Source of the DNA: Hygrocybe punicea
Taxonomy: Eukaryota; Basidiomycota; Agaricomycetes; Agaricales; Hygrophoraceae
Direction: 5' to 3'
Assembly (NCBI GenBank): GCA_963556145.1
Contig: OY744471.1
Location: 365,590 to 429,589 of the forward strand
DNA length: 64,000 nt
Positions 44,311-56,045 of the stretch are shown here, one piece after another. Below the pieces are notes generated by a model. That model made no database searches. It was not told the DNA's origin and saw only the letters and a program-made list of their open reading frames with translations. The first letter of the stretch is position 1, and the number at the start of each line of letters is the position of its first letter. Made by a program: the position numbers and the translations under genes.

Positions 44311-47300
44311 CTACTGAAGTTTTTCTGTAAGAGACTGAATGAATGAGTTGACATCTTCTGGGAGCTGCATCTGTGCATCATCGTAAGTCTCCAACTCATG
44401 AAGCTCCTGACCCCAATCCAGACCATCCGTAAAATTGAGACCTCTTCCCTGCCGAATGGAATACTTCAAAAGTTGAAGGGCTTCCATTAATTCAGGTGAA
44501 ATGCGATTCCGTCGTGCAGTCATAGTTTCCTTGCTTGACGAAAACACTCTTTCACAAGGCACTGCCGAAGCTTGTATCGGTAAAATGTCCATGGCGAGAG
44601 AAAAAATTCTCGGATAGCGAAGTTGATTTTCCTTGTCCAACTATGTTTAGCATGAAATGGATACATCTGTCATCGGCCTCACATACCTGCCAGTATGTCA
44701 GACTCTTTGTTGTTGGCTGTGTATCGCGAAGGTAAGCTGCGGCCTCGACTTCTATTGCCCGTTGCACAACTGAGTGACCTCGAATACGGTTGAGGCCGAG
44801 GATGTCTCTCGCAGTGGGATGTGGCAGGACTGCAGGTGGTTCTGCATTTACTACAGGGCCCTCGGTTCCAGTAGTAGGGTCATACGGGCGAAGCTATGTA
44901 AGATAGAGTAATTCAGGTGATAAAAGCGGAAATATTATTGGTACATACGGCATTAATAAATAAATCTTTGGCCCAATCAACTCGCTCTGGCATGTACTCC
45001 TCGAGCCACGTCAATTTGATGGATGGATCTAGAACTGGAAAAAAACCGTCAGCAAAAGCAAAAAATTAGTTAGATACAGACTCATGGCCAGTGTGTAAGC
45101 AGGGACCATGTCCGTTCGGCTACTATATAATTCAAGTTTGTCGATCCCCTTCTGGACGATTTCAGAAGTTTCCGGATTCTGCTCTTGATGTACTTTCCAG
45201 ACATTGAGCATCGCTTCAAATGCAGGTACGGCGTGACATAATGTTGGAGTCTTCTCATGTGATAACATTTGTTGGAAGGCATGTGGAATCTGACAATGAT
45301 AATACATTATATAGAAAAGGAACAATCAAATACACTCACCTGGAGAATAGATTGAAATTTTCGAAGAGCGTTCCAGTCGGAATCACGGAGCTGGAACTTG
45401 TGCAGTTCAGAAAATTCCCGGCTTTCGAGGAAGGTGTCAAGAACCTAGATAACCACGTCAAATATTGGCCACGAAATAAAAAATAAAAAATACCTCTTGA
45501 AGATCAATGGCTCGTTCAATCATGAGTAATGTTGAAGACCACCTCACTTCCATGTCACGCAGAAGCTGAAGTTCCTTCTGCTCTAATCTCTCAAACAAGG
45601 ATGAAAAATACTGTCGGCGCAGAGAAGATGATCGGATCTAGTATAAATTAATGTTTTCGCATCAAAAGGTAAGTTGCTGCACAAGATAGCAAGAGAGAGA
45701 CATACTGCACGAATGAGAGATCGGACAGTTGCAATTGGATCTCGGTCAATCCCTTCCAAGAAGTTTGCAGGGTAAAAGTCGTCAGCGGTTTCAGCCACAT
45801 AGTCGAGATTGGTGATTGCCGCTAGCACAGCCTTGCAAGCAAGGTTGACGATGTGGGGGAAACATCTGGAGGTAAAGAGTATTAGTACTTATGGTGCAGC
45901 AACAAAATCATGTCACCTACCTAATTCGACACTCAATTTTGTCAAATTTGATTTTCCGTCGCCGAAGTTCACGCTCTAATATGGCCATGAACGTATCATT
46001 GTTTGAGGCATTGTCGAGGGTAATCCATCCAATCTGAGAGGATGAGGGTCAACGAGAATACGAAGAAACTTTGAATATTGAATACCTTGTGAGTAATCAT
46101 AAGCCGATCAGTAACGTATATGAATACATGGGCGAGATGCTCGCCATCATGTCGCCCAGGAACACGATGAAATCCCACCAAGTTGGAACGTAATCTGAGA
46201 ATGTGTTGACGGCCAGTGGGGGTTTCTTCAGTATGCGATTGGATCCAATGAGCCGTGATAGCCATGAAAGGAGAACGATTCGGATCGGACCACATATCCA
46301 TTGTGAATGAAATCTTCCCTAATGAGTGCTGTTCCTTTATTAACAAGAATAGTCAAAATGCAGGTAGCAGCCGCTCTGACCTGCATGTCTTTACTTAGTT
46401 GATCTAAATGTTCTTGAAGCGTCTCTTCAATGCGTTTACGGATCGTAGTCCTGCCAGGAATATCCGACTCCCGAAGTTCTTCTCGAAGCATGAGGAAAAT
46501 TGCCCGCAGATGCGGTGATTCGACAACATTGATTGACTAAAATAATGATATCTCATCAATACAGGAATATAAAACAATCGAAAAATATACCTGATCATCG
46601 CCGACAATGAACTCGATGATTGCGTCAACGAAAGCTTCCCTCGAGTACGATGTGCGTTCTTGCGGCATCCGTCCCGTTGGTTGCCCTTTACCCTTTCGAT
46701 ATCCATCCAGGGCAGCCTGGGCACTCTTTGCCTTTATCTTGATGCCCAACTCGTCACAACCAGACACCCAAACATTCATGTGTTCCTCTATCAAGTGACG
46801 GCGAATAGTCCCGGTGGATGTCTTGACACTAAATTTGGTAATCTTATAGCTTGGATTCGTTGCATGGATATTTCTATTTAAGTCGTTCAGCATCATATAA
46901 TAACTAGGATGTGGAAACACATACCCGCAGAACATGCAACTATACTGGTTTCCCATCTTTTCGAAGAAAGTCCACACGTCCGATGCGATGTGACGAGACT
47001 TGTTGCCTGCGGGACCATTCGTTCGCGATGAACGAGTTGCTGGATTTGCTGCAGGTGGCCGTGGGTTATGGTTGGATTCTGACCCACTAGACTTAGAGCT
47101 GGACGTTGACACCAGCGACACCGGCGACGTTGGTGAGGACGTGGACGTAGCAGTTGCTAGGTCAAAGAGTGGGAGTGAAGGTTGCTGTGAAGTTGAGGCT
47201 TGTGGAGGTGAAAGTGAGGTGAAGGGACCATCACTGGGAGAACTCGATGGTAATCGGAATGTGACTTGTCGAATGGGTATGATTGGGCTGCCAGAAGAGA

Positions 47301-47763
47301 ATAAGTTGGGTGGGTTGCGAGAAGAAGCTGCGACAGGCGTCTTCCTTTGTTGACGACGACGGCGTGAGCAAGGAGATGGTGTAAATAGAATATTGACAGC
47401 TGCTGCTGCGTTGTTTGGGTCATTAGCTTTTGCAGAAAGAACCCTTCGCCGAGCATGGTCCAATATCGCAGGCCCCACCTGTCGAATCGGTGTAATGGCT
47501 GGGTTGGTAGGTCTTGATAGAAAGCTGGGACCAAAGGGATCGTCGATGTCTACTTCAACGGCCTTGCCCTTTCCTTTGTCTCGATGGATCGGTTCAGGAG
47601 TTGGAGTGGACGGTTGAGGTACTGGATATGTATGAGAATGTCAGCACCGTATATGAGTGGGTTTAAAAGTGAAATATCTACCTTGAATTCGGAAGGATGT
47701 TTGAAGCGCGCCATTTGCAAAGGCAGTCGTCTTGGACTTTTTGGCTCCACGTCGAGGAGGCAT
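44311..47763 (-). CDS. hAT (Ac-like) transposase
   Basis: It cuts and pastes both hAT elements of the window. The start at 47763 gives MPPRRGAKKSKTTAF. A Ser/Pro-rich N-terminal part is followed by a BED-type zinc finger: CMFC, then after an intron NIHATNPSYK and IRRHLIEEHMNVW. The RNase-H-fold core has the first Asp in SFTMDMWSDPNRSPFMAITA, the second in TLDNASNN and the conserved RCFPHIVNLACKAVLAA. The C-terminal dimerisation domain reads YPRIFSLAMDILPIQASA, VPCERVFSSSKETMTARRNR. About nine introns, each with readable GT and AG. I found no stop inside the exons, so it may be active. Its 3' end meets that of the accessory gene. Confidence 0.85.
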
Positions 47764-49260
47764 ATTGGTCTAAAGAGTTATGCAAAGTTCAGTCGAATAT
47801 ATGATGACTGACGTGAATTTCAATTTAATGGACCTCCAGACACGATAGCTTTCCAAGGGTGTAACCGATCTCAATCAAGACGTATTGCAACTTGTGTGCA
47901 TGCTGTATGACTATTGTCCTGCCATGAACGCTACTAACAATTACATTTCTCCTGTACAACGTGGTGAATAAGTTGAAGATGCAGACGTAACCGGGTGAGT
48001 TTGATGGTGGATGTATGAAATACACATGAAATACAAATTATTGGTAAAAGTACAATAGAAAAAATATGAACATCTCAGTAGTGGCAAAGGGAAAAAAACG
48101 TGGAGATTAAAAAAACACGGTGCTAAGCGAAACAGCATGCAGACACATGTATCGAGGGTATGGTCTTGATCTGTTCCTTGTGTCAAACGGGCAGATCCTG
48201 GTGCAAGATATGAATAGGATGACAACCCATTGCGAAGAGGGGGATAAGTCAACGTACCCAGAGCTGGGGAAGCAAAGAGTAGGGGGAAGACGACGCCAGC
48301 CATAGCAAAATGGCAGATAAGAACCTCAGTGTCGGCATCGGCAGATAACACAACCAGGAAGGAACATCTCCCTATGATTCAATCAAGGGGAGAAGAGAGA
48401 CAAGAATCTCCCTATGATTCAATCAAGGGGAGATGAAGAGAAAAGACTTAGAATGGCGCTCAACAGTAACTCGATCATGTGACCGTGAGACTTGAGCTTC
48501 ACCATACTGTGACCGTAAGAGCCTTATGTTCTTCTCAACCATCTTTGCCAGTGCCGAGCACCAGCAAAGACTTGTCCCCATCGCTTTCTACCATCTTTGC
48601 CAGTGCTGAGCACCGCAAAGTCTCGTCCCTGTTGTCTCTGCATCTCCCTGTCTTCGGCCTTCATCATCTTATTTTCTGGTCCATATTTCACGTCCTTCCA
48701 TCTGTTTCACTAGTGCTGGGCACTCAAACTTTTCACAAGTCATCGCCTTTTCCTATCCCCCTGTGTACTGGGGGTGTCTCGACATCTTCTACCTGTGGTC
48801 TCTCTCATAATACTTGCAATGATTTGCGTGTTGCACTTGGTGATTTCGTGTCAGCCTGCATGTAGCAACATCCTCACATTCTCCCTGTAGACAACTCGGT
48901 TGAGGGCATCAGCGGAATATATTGGACATTTGCCCTGGACTATCCGTTTTTTCAAGGTGAGTCAGTCGAACCCTGCATTGCAAAAAATGATGTCTAATTT
49001 TGATGGGACTAGCCTACTCTCCCACCTGCAAGGACCATTCTCTCCTTCGTGGTGGAACATGATTTTGTCAAACAAATTTTGTCCTGGTGTGAGTATTCGG
49101 AGTCGAGGATGTAATCATGATGGCAGTCAACAATCTCGGTGAGAGCAGTTATATTTCTCGAATAGCAATAATTATTCTGATTTCTTTCATCTTATGGTTC
49201 TCTTGCACGCTCCAAGGCTATCGACATGGCATTGGAGACAACAATTTAGCCCTTGCCATG
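47764..49260. other. Non-coding interior of the hAT
   Basis: No gene recognised. A 30-bp direct duplication built on CTCCCTATGATTCAATC occurs near 48367 and 48408, and CATCTTTGCCAGTGC is repeated near 48540 and 48590. 48940-49110 may hold a decayed upstream part of the BCS1-like fragment. Confidence 0.45.
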
Positions 49261-49800
49261 TACAACCTCTGCTCGACAATGGATCCCCTTTGGAACTCTT
49301 TGATGGTTGGAGGGTTTAAAGATAGCGGTAAACTATCACTCATCGATTCCTTAGCTGGCGAACTCGGTCTTGATATCTATGTCGTCAGCCTTTCTTGAAG
49401 CTGAATCCTAGCATAAGTACTGCATAAGTGATAATACTTTGACGACGTTAATGGGATATGTTTCAATCAGGCAAGTCGCTTTCTCGCATGGCTATACATT
49501 TACGTGCTCCGTCAGTCGTGACATTATGTCCACCTATGAACACAACTGAAACTACTCACACTTCAAGGCTACGTCTGTGTGGACTCTTAAACAGCCTCGA
49601 TGGTGTCACTGCTGCTGAAGTCAGGTATGTCGACCCTCCAAATAAAATAAAATAAAATAAAAGTAAAAATTAGGAGACATAATTTTGCTGCCTCTTATTT
49701 GCTACAACGAACCACATCGAGTGTCTGGATCCAGCGAAACCGGACGTTTGGGTCAACAGAACGAACGCAAGCCAAGAGTGTCTTCAAATGGCTTCCCTTA
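49261..49800 (+). pseudogene. Captured fragment of a BCS1-like AAA ATPase gene
   Basis: 49300-49398 reads GKLSLIDSLAGELGLDIYVV followed by SLS, the Walker A region of fungal BCS1-like mitochondrial AAA chaperones, with the usual Thr after GK changed to Leu. 49590-49625 gives LCGLLNSLDGVTAAEVR, and 49690-49760 continues, with frame changes, to the segment that in the family reads 'TNHIECLDPA..RPGR'. Walker B and the sensor parts are mostly missing. It is inside the hAT and not in frame with any element gene, so it looks captured and dead. Confidence 0.7.
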
Positions 49801-50949
49801 CAAACCCTCTCGCATCTCAGTAACGCCCGAAGCATTGACAACGTGAGCTTCTTTCTATAGGTCAGATTTAATGGCTCAATGTTTCATCTCTTCAGTATCA
49901 AATGGTGACTGTTACAAGTTACGATACGACATGGTTGTTCATCAAGGTAATTGAGACTATGTAGATGCAATAATTATTCAGTATTATTATATTTTACACC
50001 AAAATCTATCCTTCATTAGCACAGCAGTCGTCTGGTGATGTTTTGAGCCTTGGGCAATGCCAGAAAACCAGTTGCGAGCCAGCAAACACTCCGGAAACCT
50101 CGAAATCATTATATTTCCTAATTTGGAAATTTTGTAACGGCTCAAAACGGCTAGCCACGGCTAAGCCGAGGTTTAACCGTTAGCCGTAGCAACGGCTCGG
50201 CTCGGCTAATCATTGGCTCGGCTCAATCGGCTAACGGTTTCAGACCGAGCCGTGGCAACACTAGACTTATACCTTTTCAATAACATCAAGCCTTTTGTTT
50301 CACTACTTTTACTGTATCTACAGCAAAGTACTGTATAGTTCAGATAGAATACTTGCAGCCTAAGATGAATCAAAGTATTAAACTAGTAAGGAAGTTGTGC
50401 CACTTTCACTACTAGGATACCTTTTGAATCCTTTCAAGATACAGTGTGAAATAGTATAGTACTGTTGCCATATTGTGGATCTAAGATACTGTGTCAATAC
50501 TTTTAAGATACTGTTTCAGTACTTTTATTATAATAAAAGTATCTTAAAAGTATTGACACAGTATCTTAAATCCACAATATGGCAACAGTACTATACTATT
50601 TCACACTGTATCTTGATAGGATTCAAAAGGTATCCTAATAGTAAAAGTGGCCCAACTTCCTTACTGGTTTAATACTTTGATTCATCTTAGGCTGCAAGTA
50701 TTCTATCCAAACTATACAGTACTTTGCTGTAAATACAGTAAAAGTAGTGAAACAAAAGGCTTGATGTTATTGAAAAGGTATAAGTCTCATTTGCCTTCAT
50801 ACCATCAGATGAATTTGAGCACAAGTATTGTAGTTTATGTCTGAATACTGTTACAATACCATGTTGAATGTTATGGTAATGATATTTAGTATACTTGTCA
50901 AGTACTTTCAAGATACTGTGTGACATGGTATGCTACTGTGCACCCTGTG

Positions 50950-51934
50950 TATATGGTCTTAGCAAAGCATACTGCTTCCCTATTTCGGAAAAGCCACCGA
51001 AGGTTTCTCTGTGCGCGTGAGTTTTTATTCTTGCGTTTCAGAGATGACGGTGACTAAATTACATGAGGCAGCCGCGCGAATACCTTAAGAAATTCATCTC
51101 AACTATGGGTGCAGTTTTCGTTGACTATGTCCAGGCCAAACGCTGTTCTCATAGCCGCGTAGTACGTCTCAATCGTGGTCTCATCCCTTATCCTGACCTT
51201 AGCTGACCATCCCATCGGCAGCCTTTCTGGAAACAATGCCACGAAACCTTGAAATCGCTCAATCGCTATCGTGAACCATACTGGATTGTTGCAGTGGCAA
51301 TTGACTGTGGGGCTCGAAAAGTATGTTGTCTTTCCACCAAGGCGTTGATCGACGTGCACTCCCGGCTGTCTCGTCGCCGAGAGACCCATCTAGCAGTTGA
51401 AGGAAAGGCTGGCAGGTGATTGATTGACAACGAGAACCAAGGTCTTTCGGAGTACCATCAACGAGTAACAAAGGGGACTAATCAGAGGTGGAGGTACGTC
51501 GCAAAGCAAAGGTATTCAGACGAGGACACCTTGGTTCTGACGCTGAAGACGCTGTCTGTACCCTGCGCCTGACACAATTTTAACCAAAATCTCCCAAAAC
51601 CAGAATTGGAGCTCTGCTGCGAAATCATATAATGACTTATTCCATAAATTCACATAGGCTGTCTTAGACCGTCACTCTCGTATTCATTGTCCACCGGGAG
51701 CATTGGCTATTTGTTAGGTTGGCTGTAGCGGGATGAATGGATGGGTACCGAGGACATAGAATGTATTTCAAGCGGTAGTGATAGCAATACGATAACGATA
51801 ACGATAACGTAAAACAAAACAAGGAATGATTCTGAAAACCAGCAGCACCACGAGACCGGCCTAATAATAATACCCACCAAAATCATGGGAAGCAAGAAAC
51901 AGCATGCCTAGAAAATAATTTAATGCTATATTCA
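50950..51934. other. Spacer downstream of array gene 6, with relic B
   Basis: 51090-51480 (minus strand) is the second copy of the unidentified relic at 35440-35760; about 95 codons remain open (RFQGFVALFPERLPMGW). 51640-51934 is the conserved 3' flank of type-A genes, with a GATAAC microsatellite near 51785-51812. Confidence 0.5.
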
Positions 51935-53389
51935 TCACGCATACGGTGGTGGCAAGGTCGCTGTATTACCCCCGGTCAATTCCACCCGCATCGCCTGGTC
52001 TGGCATGAGCAAACTGTTGAGCGTTGCAACCATGGCATGCCGTTCCCTCGTAGTCAACCGTGCGCGAGAGATGACACCCAGAATGTTTGCTATATCTGGG
52101 AGTTCGTCCTGGCCCACCTCGTTCGTTGTCGATGACTGGGGTAGCAGTGCTGCTGCTGACATTTGAATATCTGCTGCTGGTGATGCGAGTAATGCTACCT
52201 CTCGCATATTCAAGGAGGCTACGAGTGCCTGTTGTTGGCTGGCGTTCAACCGGCGAACGGCGTCAAGAGCTGAGGCTAAGTCAGCCTCCGGGGCTGGTGG
52301 TGGTTGTGCTAGATCAGCAGGAGGAGCGGGTTCTGGAGGCGAAGCGGCAATGGGACCTGAAGGTGTCAGTGCCCCTGCATCTGCTGATATATAGAGTTTC
52401 AAAATGAAGAAGGAATGGGAAGAACTATACTAACCGACACCCGTTCGACTGATGCCAGGTTTGAATTTACTCCCGCGATGTATAACGTGGATTGGATCTG
52501 TGTCTGAGAAGGGTCTTACTTCACCTAACGTGGCATCAGACGTGGCATCAGCGTGTGAGTTTCTACGCTTTCGCAAAAAGATGGATGCGACTGTGACGGT
52601 GAGCAGAACAAAGGCAATTCCGCCAGCGACACCACTAATAACGGCAGCTGTGTTGGACTTGCGCAGGGGTAGTGAGGAAGGCACTAATGGGGAAGAGGAC
52701 ACCCGTGTGGATGAAGTGGGGGATACTGAGGACAGAATTGTTGACGTGACAGCTAAGTTTGGGCTATTGGAAAGTGAGTATATTTTGTGGATTGTAAAAG
52801 AACCAGTCTCACTTGACAGTGATTGTGGAGAAAGAGCTTGTTGGAAAGGTGGTAGCGGTTCTAATAGATGATGAGCTCGAGGTGACTTAGTAGAAAGGAT
52901 GACTGACAGTTGAAATGATGACGAGTATGAGGAGACACCAGATGGAGACTGTTGAGTGTAGGATTGAAAACCTGCTGTGTAGTAGTTTGCATAGGAATAT
53001 GTCGTTGTGAGATTTCCCAAGCAATCGGACGATGATCCAGGTTGGACAGTATAATATTGACGTTGAAAACCCGATGCGATGAAGGTATAACCCATGGGAA
53101 TGTTGCAAATCCAATCCGAGTAGCCAACGCCAACAGGGATGGTTAGATTGAGGAGGATGATTGTGTCGTCAGGTGTGTACAAGGACACCTGGAAAGGATT
53201 GCTACGAGAAATGTCGTAGTAAAAGAGAACGGGTTCGCACTGAGCGATTGAAAGTGGAATAATGACGTCGAAGCCAAACGAAGGATCGCCGAGTTGAAAA
53301 CCTTGTGTTGGTCGAGGAACGTCCGTGGTTTGTCCCAGCGCTGCGAGGATGACGGCGCACACAACCACAGCCATCAGCGTTGGACCCAT
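51935..53389 (-). CDS. Array gene 6: type-A tail, fused exon
   Basis: Exons 53389-52908, 52763-52435 and 52383-51935 give exactly 419 residues. Signal peptide AVVVCAVILAALGQ. The ectodomain has QCEP, WICNIPMG and SDCLGN, but the third block is IASGFQRQYYTV, so this copy has lost the cysteines of ACGYHDYC. Ser/Thr stalk, TM AAVISGVAGGIAFVLLTVTV, then RKRRN. Like genes 3 and 9 the second intron is gone and HADATSDATLGEVRPF is coding. The tail has one helix motif (DLASALDAVRRLNASQQQAL) and ends LPPPYA. The first intron has donor GTCAGT and acceptor AATAG; reading straight through it is also open here, so an unspliced form could exist. Confidence 0.8.
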
Positions 53390-53452
53390 CGTTATCGCTG
53401 TACGGAGTAGAAACCGTTCTCATAGTCACTGATCTGCTTTTTCTCCAAGCGG

Positions 53453-53473
53453 TTGGCCACACTCCCGGGCCAA
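53453..53473. promoter_or_regulatory. Palindromic promoter element of array gene 6
   Basis: TTGGCC-ACACTCCCG-GGCCAA, 64 bp upstream of the start codon, identical to that of gene 1. Confidence 0.55.
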
Positions 53474-54527
53474 TTTACCCTAATAATACATTCCCACCAA
53501 GACCTCCAGCTAGTACTAATAGACACGGATTGAACGAGGGATTTGAGGACGGAGTGGGGGCGTGTAGGCCTAGGATTTTGTGTTGGTCGTTGTTGTTGAT
53601 GGATGATGCAGGAGCTGTCGATGGCCCCGGCGATGGGGATTCGGAGAACCTTGAGATGGGAGACGGACAATGACGATCGAAATGGTGGAAAAAATATGTT
53701 GCTACGTACGGCCATTTATCCAGCTACATAAACCTATAATGGCTGATTTTTAGCTTCATTCCCCAGAATCTCGATTCTTCTCCTTGGACACGGACAATCT
53801 GGTGTTCGCCATCCTCATTAACACAAAGGCACTTGTTTACTTGACTTCCAATAAAAGCTGGATGCTAAACGTGTACAATGAGCTGGGCCAGCCAACGATC
53901 GACACATATGAATTCCCGAAATACAAACCTCCCAGTGAAGTTGTATGGATGTCGGGGTTGGATGTCAGCCACAGGCTGCCCAAATAATTTTTTTGAATCA
54001 CAAGAGCGGGACGCATCACCCAAGGCAGTCATAGCAAGACACGGTGAGCACAAGCAATAGTAATTACCGACACGCAACACCCACAAACCTCACTCATCCC
54101 ACTCAACATCCATACCAAGTTCATGCTACTCACAATCGACGTTTGATTGACGATGTCCGAAAGAGAGACTCTGAGCCATTCTAGGGTGTCGTTATTCAGT
54201 TCTCAACGTTGTCTAGAATGATCACGAAACATTTCAGTGAAATGGACGTGTGAACACATCTGGGCTGCTGTCCAGCCAACAGGCATTTGGAGTCAATTGG
54301 CATGTCATTAGATGTCTTCAACAATAGTCTCGTTTCAGAGCAGACAGTACGTGGTTGGAGACGATGCACGGGGTATGCATATCACCCAAATACAGTTGAA
54401 AATGTACAGGTTAGGTGAAAGCATTAATAAACGTGGAATACCTAGCTCTTGGCAGAAACAAAAACTACCACCCCAGATATGCAAATAATGACGCAACAAA
54501 AAATGTGCGATGCTCCTATTGAATATA
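53474..54527. other. Spacer between array genes 6 and 7
   Basis: Beta-type spacer, closely similar to 56340-57325; for example both hold ATCTGGTGT(T/C)CGCCATCCTC and AGCTGGGCCAGC. No gene. Confidence 0.6.
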
Positions 54528-56045
54528 TCATTCCGTGTATGGTGGCAGTGGCGAAGTTGTATTACTCCTCGTTGGTACCTGAACATCTGCCGATGGTGAG
54601 GCTGGATTGGCAGAAGAGTTCATAGCGGCTACGAATGCCAGCCGCTGGCTGGTCGTCAGACGAGCAGCATCAAAAGCCGGAGCTAACACCGCCCCCAGAT
54701 TCTTGGATTCACTGGTCGTTGACTGCTTGAGTGGATGAGTTTCGGGGACATTATTTTCGTGCGTAGGGGGTGGAGGCACAGTGGCAAATCGATCTGAGGA
54801 CGAGACGTTTCCGGTGGTGTCAAAAGGATATGATGTTAGTATCCCTGGTGATATGTAAGTGTTCGCAAAATGAGGCAAGAAACTGTAGAGTTGCACCGAC
54901 CAGGAGTCGTAGGGGGAATATGATTGCGACGTTGTGTGTCCGGGACAGCCGTTCGAGTATCATTAGATGGGAATCCACTCCCGTGATGTATGATGTCGAT
55001 TGAATCTGTATTTGAAGGACATTGTTGATCTGGAGTAGTATCGAATGAGACACTGCTGGGCAGAATCCTGCATATATTGGAAACGTACCCAAACTGGGCA
55101 AAAGTGGAGTGGAGAGGTTCATTGTAGGTGCAGGTGGGCTCTCCATAAAACCAGAGTAAGGCTTTAGCTGGGATTCGATGGTAAGAGACCCTAGGGCTGC
55201 ATCAGCGTGTGCGTGTCTACGCTTCCACAAAAAGATGAAGGCGATTGTGCAGGTGAGCAGAACAAAAGCAACTCCACCAACGATGCCACCGGTGACAGCG
55301 GCTTTGTTGGACTTGTGCGGAGGTGGTGAGGAGGGCACTGATGAAGAAGAGGACACCGGGATGGAAGAAGTTGATGAGGATAATGTAGGGGATGCTGATG
55401 ATGTGGTCGTCGATGTGACAGCTAAGTTTGGGCTGTAGGAAAGTGAGTATGTTGTATGGATTGCAAAAGAACCAGTCGCACTTGAGAGTAATTGTGGAGA
55501 AAGAGCTTGTTGGAAAGGCGGTAGCAGTTCTGATAGACGATGAGCTTGAGGTGACCAGTAGAGAGGACGACTGACAGTTGATATTTTGTCGAGTCTGAAG
55601 AGACACCAGATGGAGACTGTTGAGTGTAGAATTGAAAATCTGTCGTGGAGTAGTCTGCATAGGAATATGTGGTTGTGACATTCCTCAAGCAAGCGGATGA
55701 CGATCCAGGTTGGACAGTGTAATATTGACAAAAACCAACGCATGCGAGGAAGCTATAACCCGTTGGAATGTTGCAAATCCAATCAAAGTAGCCAACGCCA
55801 ACAGGGATGGAAAGACTGAGGAAGGTGATTGTAAAGTCAGGTGTGACCAAGAACACGTAGTATTGCTCCAAAGAATTGTCGTAGTAAAAGAGAATGGGTT
55901 CGCACTGAGCGATCAAAAGTGGCATAACGACGTCGACGCCAGTCGAAGGATCGCCGAGTCGATAACCTTGTGTTGGTCGAGCAGATTGTCCCAGCGCTGT
56001 GAGGATGACGGCCAACACAACAACAGCTATCAGCATTGGATCCAT
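54528..56045 (-). CDS. Array gene 7: single-pass membrane protein, type-C tail
   Basis: Exons 56045-55576, 55432-55089, 55029-54901 and 54844-54528 give exactly 419 residues. Signal peptide AVVVLAVILTALGQ; ectodomain with QCEP, WICNIPTG, ACVGFC and SACLRN. Ser/Thr stalk; TM AAVTGGIVGGVAFVLLTCTI and KRRHAH almost as in gene 1, so the membrane part is type A-like while the tail is type C (DQQCPSNTDS, APAFDAARLTTSQRLAFVAA). It ends SPLPPYTE: an LPxY in place of PPxY. A one-base difference from gene 3 just after the ectodomain lies in intron 1 and does no harm. The palindromic promoter element is absent. Confidence 0.8.

Larger units (their letters stand above)
40936..50263. mobile_element. 9.3-kb hAT transposon with transposase and accessory gene
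   Basis: Inverted termini begin TAGTGTTGCCACGGCTCGG and the target duplication is GACTTATA (40928-40935 and 50264-50271). Subterminal DNA is dense in CGGCTA/AACGGTTA motifs on both sides. Inside are a plus-strand accessory gene (41597-44189) and a minus-strand transposase (44311-47763), which converge, then about 2.4 kb holding a BCS1-like fragment. Ends are shared with the 1.9-kb element at 7228-9114. Family: hAT, Ac-like, from the 8-bp duplication and the C-terminal dimerisation domain. Confidence 0.93.
40765..50949. mobile_element. 850-bp palindromic foldback element, split by a hAT
   Basis: Without the hAT and one target copy, 40765-40935 and 50272-50949 form a near-perfect inverted repeat centred near 50525 (TTTTATTATAATAAAA). 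The ends are CACAGGGTGC and GCACCCTGTG, and TATATG flanks both sides (40759-40764 and 50950-50955), a probable target duplication. The arms differ at few positions. There is no coding capacity; translated frames of the two arms are mirror copies of each other. Superfamily unknown; the TA-rich target would suit Tc1/mariner-type MITEs. Confidence 0.8.

Noticed and set aside
55560..55580. One-base frameshift in array gene 7 compared with gene 3
   Set aside because: The difference is downstream of the GTCAGT donor, so within the intron.
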